Of a DNA stretch of 64,000 nucleotides, positions 37,901 through 49,900 are shown in pieces. Position numbers and translations under genes: made by a program. Position 1 is the first letter of the stretch; each line of letters opens with the position of its first letter. Under the pieces are notes generated by a model. That model ran no database searches. It was given only the letters and a program-made list of their open reading frames with translations, and was not told the origin of the DNA. Origin of the DNA: Tragulus kanchil (Eukaryota; Chordata; Mammalia; Artiodactyla; Tragulidae); assembly GCA_022376925.1 (NCBI GenBank), contig JAIOJX010000002.1:42245501-42309500 (forward strand), given 5' to 3'.

Positions 37901-40900
37901 GCAGGGGGTGCCGGTCCGATCCCTGGCCTGGGAAGGTGCCACGTGCCGCAGAGCGGCTGGACTGATATGTCCAATTACCTAGCCAGAGCTCTGGAGTGCA
38001 TGCACCCGGAGCCAGTGCTCTGCTGCAAGAGAGGCCACTGCGATGGGAGGCCTGCACAGGCCAAAGAACAAAGATAAATAGATGAAAGACCAATAGAAGT
38101 GGCCAAAAAAAAAAAAAACCAGTAAAGTGTATTTTCTATTCAAAAGTTATGTCTAGCATTCATCAGCATTGTATTAAAAAAAGTAAAAAGTTGCTATAGT
38201 ACTGGAAACAGTTTATCTTTTATTCCCCAGCACTATTTAATTATATATACGTATATATGTGTATATATATATATATATGTGTGTGTGTATATATATAAAA
38301 TCTCCTTTGTCCTCAGTGCCATTTCCAAACTAATTTTTCCTCTATTCCCTAAGAATTCTAGCTCTTCTGAAGATCGTGTCATTAGCCAATACTTAACTTT
38401 ATTTCTCTCCAGGCAAGAATACTGGAGTGGGTAGCCATTCCCTTCTCCAGGGTATCTTCCCAACCCAGGGATCAAATCCTGGTCTCCTGCATTGCAGGTA
38501 GATTCTTTGGGTTGGGAAGATCCTCTGGAGAAGAGGATGGTAACTGACTCCAGTATGTTTGCCTGGAGAATTCCATGGACAAAGGAGCATGGTGGGCTAC
38601 GGCCCATGGGGTTGCAGAGTCACATATGACTGAGTGACTAACAGTTTCGCTTTACTTCTGTACGAACTTCCTAGTTTTTCCCTATTGTTCATTGAAAACA
38701 CTGGCTTTTGACTTAGTGACTTCTACATTCTGCATTGATCAGTGCTGCTGAATGTCTGCAGATCTCTGGAGTTGTGTCTCTGTGTACCTCTCCCCTCTTG
38801 GACACTGTCTCATAAACTCTTATCTGTTTTGGTCTCCCGTAACTCTCAGCCCTATGCCTTCCAACTTTGAGCTTCCACTGGGCCTCACCTTATTTTCCTG
38901 TCCTTGTGGTACAGCTGGAAACTGTCTCAAGGCAATATGCTTGGACTGTAATAAGGCTCACCTTATAAATCAGGCTGTGGTAAGGCTCACCTCAGTTGTT
39001 TCCTGTCACTCAGATTACTGTCATTTTTTGTTGCCTAATATCTAGTGTATTAATACCTACTGTTTCATGCATTTTGCCTGGCTGTTGGTTGTTTAAGGCA
39101 GGAAGATGAATTGGTCCTTGTTGCTTCATCTTGGCCAGAAATGGAATTCATAGGCTTCTCTAAATTAATAGGTAAAACTGGACCCTAAACACTACTTAGC
39201 ATTTCTGTTGTTTCTCAAATACATCTACTGTTACATTCTTACATATCACCTAGTTTTGGTGCAGGGCTCACTAGAGGTGGAGTTGGCCCCTGGTCTTTTA
39301 TAAAGGATTCACAAAATCAAAACTTTTCCAAAATAAAAAATATTAAGGTTTTATTTTCCCTTTTAACTCTCATCCCCTATTTTTCAGAGACTAAATGAGG
39401 TAAAATGCTATCATTGCTCCAACAGATAATGTAATGTATTTTCATAGAGTATATGAAAATGTTTTAAAATTTTCTCAGTTTTAATTCCTAATATAGTAAA
39501 TAACAATAGATATGATCAACATATACAAAAACTCTTTGGAATACTTAATAATTTTGAAGACCCACAAGTTTGAAATTTACTGTCATAGATAATCATCTTT
39601 AACTACTGACTTATTTCTGTTAAGTCCCAAAGTCTTGTTTCCAAAGTGAAGATGAAATCCCATTTCAGTCTCCAAGAAGAAAAGCATGGGAGGAGCATTT
39701 TCAGCTTCTGCCCCTCAGCACTCCTGCTCATTTGTTAATTTGAGAGAAAAACTGCATACTTACACGATCCATTCTCAGTTTTCTCCTGCTTTTGGAAGTA
39801 ACTTGTCTAAAAGATTCACACATTTTCTGCTTCCCTCTATGGAAGTAGGTGAGGCCTATAGCTGAGTGAGTAAAAACTCAGTTGAAGGAGCAAAATATTA
39901 CCACGCCCATATGCTACAGATCTAAAAAGGGACATTTCCAATTACCTTTTACCAATAATAAAGGTGATATTTTGATCATCTGTCATTATTGTGTGGGTTT
40001 TCTTAATAGATTATGAACTTAGGAAGAGAAGCCAGAGGTAATCCATATTGTACCTATCTTCCTTTCTTACACTTCCTACACTACATGTTCCATGTTTCTT
40101 GTGAGCATTGAGAAAATAGAAACCACGAGAGAGAACTCCCTCATAGTTCCACTACCAGATCTATAAATTTGACCTGTCTTTCCTGTCTGTCTCTTACAGT
40201 TGAAAGAAAAGTGTTCCTACACCAATCTATACAATATTACTTCTATTCTGATACCATTCTCTTTCTCTCTCCAGAATTTTGCTCTTTATACTTCCTCTCT
40301 GCTCTTGCATTGCCTGTCTCTGCCTATGCACTGATTATTCATCTGTTACACAGATCTATTATAGTATTAGAGTCTGTCTTCACAAGGAAAAATATTGACC
40401 CTAATCAGTTGCCACCTCATTTTTCCACTCACATTTAGATCTAAACACTTTACAGGACATCTCTACTTCTTCCTAATTTATTTCTTAACAAATGTGCATC
40501 AGGGCTTCCCTGGTGGTCCAGTGGGTAAGGATACCTCCTTGCAGTACAAGGGGTGCCGGTTCGATCCCTGGCCTGGGAAGATCCCACGTGCCACGGAGTG
40601 GCTGGACCGATGTGTCCAACGACGGAGCTGGAGCTCTGGAGCGCATGCGCCCAGAGCCGGTGCTCTGCAGCGAGAGAGGCCACTGCAATGGGGGCCCACA
40701 CAAGCCAGAGAACAAAGATGGATGAAAATAGACAAATGAAAGACCAATAGAAGTAGCCAAAAAATAAATAAATAAATAAAGACTGTAGCTTTAAAAAAAA
40801 ACAAAACAAAACCTTGCATCAGTCTTCTGTTTCATATTGCCCCTAAGGCTGTCTTTGTTCAGTTACCAAGGAAAAGCAATGTTAAAAAATACTGATTATC

Positions 40901-43900
40901 TCAGGCTGTCAGCAGAAAAGTGTTAGCTGACTCTTCCTCCTTTAAACTTTTCCTCTGATAGCTTCCAAGGCACAAGAGACCATACTCCCTATTATTGCCT
41001 CTTCCACTATCTCTGCTTTTCTTCCTCTGCTCAGTTTCTACTGTTGGAATGGCTCAGAGCTACCTGTTTTCCACCTGTACTTTATCCCAAGACAATCTAC
41101 TCCATACCTTGGCTTTTATACCATCTATATGTTTGTGATGCTCAGTTTTATTTCCAGAGGCCTGGCCTCTCCCATGAACAGCAAGTCTATAATAGTAACA
41201 GCAGTAATTATGATTGTTTCTACTTATTGGCTGTTATGAGTCATGCTGCTATGACTGTTCATAGCAAGTGTGTGTGTGAACATGTTTTCATTTCGCTCTT
41301 GTATCAGTGGAATTGGTTGTTGTGTGGTAAATTTATCTTTCATTTTTAACAAATTGCCAAGCTGTTTTCAAAAGTGGCTGCATTGTGATACATTCCCAAC
41401 AGCAATGTGTGAGGTTTTCCTTTTCTCTATATCATTGTCAATACTTGTTATTGTCTGCCTTTCTATTTACAACTATTTTACTAGATATGGTAGTGATCTC
41501 ACTGTAATTTTAATTTGTATTTCCTAATGACTAATGGTATTTAAGCGTATATTCATGTGCTTTTTAGCTATTTGTACGTCTCCTTTGCTGAAATTCAATC
41601 TTTTGCCCATTTTTAAATTGGTTTATCTTAACATTGTTGGAGTTCTTTTTATATTCTAAGTTCTTTACCAGATACATGATAGGTAAAAGTCTTTTCCCTA
41701 GGTGGGGCTTATCTTTTCATTTTTCTTAATAGCATTGTTGTTCTTAATGCAGAAGTTTTCAATATTTTTGAAGTCCATTTATCAAAAGTATTTTATGGAT
41801 CCTCCTCATACCACATCCTTGGAATTATTTGCCTAACTCAAGACAATGAAGATTTTACCCTATATTTACATTTAGGTGCATAGTCCAGATGTGCATGCCG
41901 AGTTGCTTCTGTCAGGTCAGACTCTTCGAGACCCCATGGAGCTCACCAGCCTTCTCTGTCCATGATGCATAGTCCATTTCAAGTTAATTTTGTATTTGTT
42001 GTGAGATAAGAGTCTAAATTTATCTGTTTTTTTGTTATCTGTTTTCGTGTGGGTTTACAACTGTTCCAGTACCATTTGTTGGAAAGACTGTCCTTTCCTC
42101 GTTGAATTGCCTTAGCAACTTTGTCATAAAACAATTGACCATACTTGGAAAGACTTAGTTTTAGACTCTTCAGTTTATATTCCATTGATTGATCTGTAGA
42201 TATGTCTATCTTTATGCCTGTAATAAACATTCTTATTTTGGCAGTACACATTCTAACATTTTTGAACGTCATCAGTTTAGGGAAAAATTGACCCAAGGCC
42301 TTATAACTTAATACTGGCATTTATGTTTTTCATTTTAATGGTTATAAGCAACTTGAATTCTTTTTTTCTTATTTAGAATGCTTAATAGAGCTTGAACCAG
42401 TTATGAGAACATTTGAAGAGATAACTTTTCTTGAAGCTGTTATTCAGCTAAAGAAGACAAAGGTAAATTGTTATATGAAATGTTAGAAATTAGTACCTTA
42501 AATCATGGAGATTTTTAGTTTAGTTTAATTTAGTTTTTTTCTTTAGTTTTATACTTGCCACAGATGTAGGCTACATTACTGAGGCAGTAGAATTTGTTAG
42601 ACTATGAATTTGGTCTTTCTGTCACCAAAGAGCTTTTTCATTTTATTCAAACATCTGTCTCCACATTACCAAGACATTTTCAGACCTCCCATGTATCAAA
42701 TGTAAATTTGAAATGTGTTATTAGTCTTCGTTATGTACAATTATTACCCTGAATTAGCTACAGTTGTCATTGTTTAATCTAGGTTTATTTCCCTAAAGTT
42801 TTGATAATAGAGAGTAAAAGATGTCTGGATTATTGTGTTTCGTTATTCATGTGTCCTTGGGGTTTTCTGAGATTTATACCAAATTAAGCTGTAGAATTTT
42901 TATTAATAATTGAGGCCAGAATGTGTATTTTTTGTTGCTTGTTTATGTTTTTTTGGTTTTCCCACTCAGACACTCCGTGTTGCATAGACCAAAGTAGCAG
43001 TTAATATGAATTGCCTAGAATGGTTATCTCATTTACTCATTCTAGCTCTTGTAGATCAGAAAAAAAACTTGAAGGGACCCGTTACTGCAGGGGTTTTTTG
43101 CTGTTATCAAAAATTGTTTAAAAAGCAACTTCAGTGCTTTAGGGACAACTTTAGCCTGTTTAACACTTGCTGGATTTCACTAAATTGACTCGGAATATGA
43201 TAATGAAAACCATCAATTATTTAGCCAAACTTATAAGTTATGAACAGGCATAATCTGCAATTGATTGATCACCAGATGACATTGCTTGCCTCTTGCAGTT
43301 TGTTGGATCTGTTAATGTAAGCCTTGGTTTAAAAGGAAAGTGCATAGGGCTTCCCTGGTGGTCCAGTAGGTAAAGAGTCCACCTTGCAGTGCAAGGGGCA
43401 CCGGTTCAATCCCTGGCCCAGGAAGATCCCACATGCCGTGGAGTGGCTGGACTGGTGTGTCCAATTGCAAGCCAGCGTTCTGGAGAGCATAGACCCAGAG
43501 CTGGTGCTCTGCAGTGAGAGAGGCCACTGCGATGGGAGGCCCACACAGGCCAAAGAATAAAGATGGATGAAATAAATAAATTAAAAAAAAACAATATAAG
43601 AGACCGAAATTTTAAAAAATGGGGGGCAGGGAGTGCATAAGGGAAACAACAGCTCTTACTCAAAATTACAATTGATGATGGCGATATTAGTGCCTGAATT
43701 ATTCAAGGAACTAAGGAGGAACTGTGTTTTAATATTTTGATAATTTTTTCATTAACTTTCCTGCTTCTAGGTAGGTATTCTTTTCCAGAACATTCCAGTC
43801 TCTCCACTTCTTTACTAGATACAAACCTCTGATAATGTTTCTTTTTGCTTTGGCTTTTCAGTTCCCTTTTCTCTCCTTACAACTTTCTTCTCTTCTTCCA

Positions 43901-46900
43901 ACAGAACCAGTTCAGTTCCTTTTTGGTCCTCAGCCAACTTAACTACTAAGATCTGTATTTAAAACTGTTAATTTAAGGGAGAAATTTTTGCTTCTTAAGT
44001 AATTTAAAGTGTGTATTTTCAAATGCTTGGATATCATTTAATAGTAACATTACTTTCTATCGTGTTTTTAAGTTGCTATATTGTTTTCATTCAGAGTTAT
44101 TTCGGTTATGTTTTCTTCTTTTCAAAATCAGTTCTGTAAAACTGTTAAATAAAGAATATCATCTCCATTTTATAGATGAAATAGCTGAGGTATAGGGAAG
44201 TAAGTTATATAACACGCCAGCTAGTGGCACTGCTAGCTAGTGACAAGCCCAAGAATAGAATATGAATTTAATAAGATAATAAGATTTTTCATAAAGAAAT
44301 TTTTGAAAACAAAGATCACCATTTGGGGTGAGTTGTTTGCTTCCTACATTTTTTTTCAGTTCTTTAAACTGGTACCTATAATTCATGTTTTCACAGATAG
44401 CATGTCTTAATGTCTTCAGTAGTAAAAACCAAATCAAAAAGTTTTTTCTTCATATTTAATTTTGTTTCTTTCTAGGGACTGACTCCCTAGTTCATAAATA
44501 ATTTGAATCATCATTAACTGAATGGCTATAAAAATGTTTATAATTAATAATATTACATATTCTGAATTATTTTAATAAATTTAAAAGCACAGAAAAGATT
44601 TATATAAACAGAATGGATCCGTTGATGAATTTTAAAGGTTTATATAAAAATATATTTAACAAATGTTAATTGGCCTGCTGTGTGAAACATACTATGTCAG
44701 ATAGATTATATACACAGATGAATAGTAGTTTTTTTATCTTAAAAGAAATGAGAATAATGAAGGGCTGGGTATTGATCCCACCAGTTTCTAAAGTTCTATA
44801 GAGCACCCAAGATTATGTTGGTTTGGGGGAAAAAAACAGATTTTATTGGGTTTGTTTTTAAGTCACTCTATAGTGATGGCAGCTAATCCAAGCGTGGCAT
44901 AAAGAGACAGTACAAAGGCATAACATTTAAGTAAATCACCTGCTCATTAATAGCTATCATTTACTGAATGCTTACAAAGTGATCTTAGGGCCTCTGCATA
45001 TATTACTTCTAATCCTTCATACAATTCACAAAATAGGTATTTTCATCTCCAGTTTACAGGTAAGTAAACTAAGAGTCTCATGCCCCAAATCAAACAGGTT
45101 TCCTGACATCCTAAATCAGATCTTAATTCCCCCCATCATTCTGTTAGGTCACTCTGCCTCCTTTAGTCCAGTCCTCAATTTCTTATCATTAAAATAAAAA
45201 TAATAGTACTTAGAATCATGGTGTCCAAAATATAGTAAATTAATAATCATGGATGGATACACACAGAAATTGAAATATATTAAGTACTTAGTTTGAACTA
45301 GATACCTTATATGATCCTGCATATAAATATTCCATTTTAAAGGAGGAATAAGGTAACCAGTTAATGTGAGGCAGAATTCAAAGCATGTGTCTCTAAAGTT
45401 TTTTCTCCTATTCTACACTATCTTTACCTTTAAGCTAGATATTATATTCACAACTGATTGGATTTTCTTTCCATTGATTTTGCATAAACATAAAACTTGT
45501 TATTAGACTGTATTTTACTCATGTAATTTTCTAATTACCTCTAATTCAAGTACATGTGTATATTAATTCCAGTTACAGAATACTTCAAGCACTTTTCACT
45601 TAGGTGACAAGAAGAAAATGGAGTTATCTCCGAACATACCTATAAATTCTGGTCCACAGGAGGTAAAAAAAATTATATTGATTTAACTCAAAATGTGAGG
45701 AGAATGTGAAAAATCATTTAACATATTCTGAATTATTTTAATAAATTTAAAAGCACAGAAAAGATTTATATAAACAGAATGGATCCGTTGATGAATTTTA
45801 AAGGTTTATATAAAAATATATTTAACAAATGTTAATTGGCCTGCTGTGTGAAACATACTATGTCAGATAGATTATATACACAGATGAATAGTAGTTTTTT
45901 TATCTTAAAAGAAATGAGAATAATGAAGGGCTGGGTATTGATCCCACCAGTTTCTAAAGTTCTATAGAGCACCCAAGATTATGTTGGTTTGGGGGAAAAA
46001 AACAGATTTTATTGGGTTTGTTTTTAAGTCACTCTATAGTGATGGCAGCTAATCCAAGCGTGGCATAAAGAGACAGTACAAAGGCATAACATTTAAGTAA
46101 ATCACCTGCTCATTAATAGCTATCATTTACTGAATGCTTACAAAGTGATCTTAGGGCCTCTGCATATATTACTTCTAATCCTTCATACAATTCACAAAAT
46201 AGGTATTTTCATCTCCAGTTTACAGGTAAGTAAACTAAGAGTCTCATGCCCCAAATCAAACAGGTTTCCTGACATCCTAAATCAGATCTTAATTCCCCCC
46301 ATCATTCTGTTAGGTCACTCTGCCTCCTTTAGTCCAGTCCTCAATTTCTTATCATTAAAATAAAAATAATAGTACTTAGAATCATGGTGTCCAAAATATA
46401 GTAAATTAATAATCATGGATGGATACACACAGAAATTGAAATATATTAAGTACTTAGTTTGAACTAGATACCTTATATGATCCTGCATATAAATATTCCA
46501 TTTTAAAGGAGGAATAAGGTAACCAGTTAATGTGAGGCAGAATTCAAAGCATGTGTCTCTAAAGTTTTTTCTCCTATTCTACACTATCTTTACCTTTAAG
46601 CTAGATATTATATTCACAACTGATTGGATTTTCTTTCCATTGATTTTGCATAAACATAAAACTTGTTATTAGACTGTATTTTACTCATGTAATTTTCTAA
46701 TTACCTCTAATTCAAGTACATGTGTATATTAATTCCAGTTACAGAATACTTCAAGCACTTTTCACTTAGGTGACAAGAAGAAAATGGAGTTATCTCCGAA
46801 CATACCTATAAATTCTGGTCCACAGGAGGTAAAAAAAATTATATTGATTTAACTCAAAATGTGAGGAGAATGTGAAAAATCATTTAATCTGTCTCACTCT

Positions 46901-49900
46901 TTTAAAAATGAGGAGCTAAAGTAGAATTTTTAAATGGCAGTCTGCAGTTTGGTTCTTCTCATTAAACCACAGGCCTTGCCTCTTGGGCATTGACTTCTGT
47001 CCTTGTCATTGTTTTATGTAATGGCTGGTGTCCCAGGGTAGCACGTAGGCAAATCATTGATACAGTTCTGCCATTATAAGCTCTAATACATGCCTTACCT
47101 TTTTATAATGATTGATAAAAGGAAAATGCTATTTGTGTGGCTATTCAAATAGAAGGATTTCTTTAGTAGCATTCATTCAGACTTATTTCATATTAATCAT
47201 TTATATTAAGAATATATGAGGTATGTTCCCTTTACAGATTCAGAAATGTAATAATACCTTCAAAATGAACCTTAAATCACAGTATATAGTCTTTGAATCA
47301 CCCTTATATATACTATCTCATTGAATCTTTGAGCCCATACATGTACATTTTAATTTTTTTGTTGTTGCTGTTGTTGTTTTTTAATTTTATTATTCTTTTT
47401 TTTTTTTCAGTGTGTACATTTTAAAATAGGTGTACAGAAAAAGAACCAGAGAGCCAGATTATTTAAATGCCTTGTCAAAGCTTAGGCAGTAATTCCATGA
47501 CAGAGCTAAAACTGGGGGCAAGTTCTATATTACTTTGTCCATGGATTCCCACTCCTCCATGTTAAAGGAATCAGAGACTTGAGAATAGGCACTTGGTCTA
47601 AATAAATAATAGGTGATCAGTGTTACAGATCTCACATTTCTCATCAGCGAGACAGTGTGAGATGATGTACAAAATACTGAAAAAGTTATAGTTTCTAGTA
47701 TATATATTTTTTATTTATTTATTTATTTTTGTGGGGGTGGGGAGGGAGGGGAGCAGGCGGACCACTTCTATTGGTCCATTTGTCCATTTTCGTCCATCTT
47801 TTGTTCTTTGGCCCGTGTGAGCCTCCCATCGCGGTGGCCTCTGTTGTCGCAGAGCACCGGCTCTGGGCGCATGCGCTCCAGAGCTCCGGCTCGGTAATTG
47901 GACACATCAGTCCAGCCGCTCAACGGTAGGTGGGATCTTCCCAGGCCAGGGATCCAACCGGCGCCCCTTGCAGTGCAAGGCGGTGTCCTTACCCACTGGA
48001 CCACCAGGGAAGCCCTAGTTTCTAGTATATTTAACTATTGCCCCACTTACCCAGTTCACCTGATAAAGAAATCAAGTTCACTTTATTTTTGTTATTGCAT
48101 ATATGTGTTTAACTTTGTAAAGTATAATTTATGTTAGTTTTGATTATTTGTTTATAGTAAGCCAAAAGCAAGACCTATTTAGAAATTAAAGCTGTGTGAC
48201 TTCTAAAATGATTTTTCATTAATATAAATCATTTATCTTATATTGATTTTAGGAAGCATGTGGACCCTCTCAGCTCCATAAACCTAGTAGTTCTCCTGAA
48301 ACCTCGGGGTCCCTGTCTGCTCCTCAAGACAATGATTTTTTATCTGGTATGTAAATTTTTCAGTCAGTTATTACTTTTAAGTTTTCAGTTTTCTTTCAAG
48401 CTCATTTTCTTGCAAGCTGTCATGGTTTGTATGGAGCATGTCTTCCGTTTGTATTTATAACTCATTTTTAAAAAATGATAGTCTAAAGATGTGAAAAAAG
48501 AGTAGTAAGATGCTAAACAAATACATTTAAATATTAAAGCATTATGTTAAACATTACAGAAAGATATTTTTTAAAACCTCTTGTAAGAAAAAAGAAAAAT
48601 GTTTCTAAGTCACCATAGTATTAGAAAGCAATATATTGTAAGAGATAGAAGGATAGAGAACTATGGTAGTATAGTGGAAAAGTAACATTTTTTACAAATT
48701 ACTTTCACAACAACCTTGTGAGGGAGATATTCCTCATTTTACAGATTCTTAAGATCAAGACTGCTGGATCACATAGTTAGTAGCTGGCAAATCCAAGACT
48801 TGAACCCAGGTCTTTTTGATAAATATTTTCATGTTATTCTACTACACCATGTTGTCATCATGAAGAAATTATTTCTGGCTGAAAGTTGGACCTATAGTTA
48901 TAAAGGATGGGCATTCCAGGCAAAAGGAACAACATAGAGGCAAAGAAGCAAGAAAACACAGAGAACAGTGAGTAGTTGGGTTTAGCTGGTTGAAGATGGT
49001 AAATGAAAGGTGATAAAAGATCAGGAGGGTGGAGTCATACATATCATGATGAATTCTAATACTAGGCTAAGCCATTTGGGCTCGTTTGCTTGGGTAAGAA
49101 GCAACTATTGCAAAGTTTTGAGCAAGGGCGTGACATGATAAAATTTTTTACTTTTGAAAGATTCATCCTGGATGGAGTATGTAGGGTAGTTGGAAGGAAA
49201 AGGAAATGCAAGGTGGGGAGCCCAATTAGAAGACTGTGAGAAATTACAGAACTTGCTCCAGAGGAGAATGGTGTGAGAGATGTTAGAGAGGACATGCTGA
49301 TAGGACTTTATAATATAACTTTTCACATGCAGGAGAGTATAGAGAAAAAAAGATGAACATAAAGATAAAGCTGAACAAGTTTAATTGGAAGAAATAGGAG
49401 TTGAAATAAGTTTTAGAGTTAAGATGAATAATTAAGTTTTAAAATTCTTAAAGTTTGTGGAGCTTAGCATATATGAGGGCGATATCCTGTTGAAAATGTA
49501 AGATTAGGTTCAGTGAAAACAGAAAAATTAATTATTTGGGAAAGGAGGTGACAATTGAGACCGTGATGTTTGATAAAATTGCCAAAGGAAATTGTAAAAA
49601 GACACATCATATGTAAATTTAGAGGACACATTTGAAGTGAAGAAGGGGGAAGAAGACACAAGAAATAATATGACACTATATGAAGTAAAATTCTATGATA
49701 CATAATTTACATAGAACAGACAAGCACAGACAGAAACGTGATAAAAAAATTCATCATAAACCTTTTTGTTTTTAAAAAAACATTTACTTGTGGAATTACG
49801 TGTATGAGCCAGCTTATGCAGTGAAAAATAAAAGACACTGAATATCACCCTCTGTGTGACCCAGATGCTCATATTTTAGCCAATAGAAATATTCTACCCC

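Larger units (their letters stand above)
44555..46887. repeat. direct duplication 13 (period 1166)
   Basis: Copies 44555-45721 and 45721-46887 join exactly with no indel noticed. It carries RIPK2 exon 8 and both its splice sites. Confidence 0.93.
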
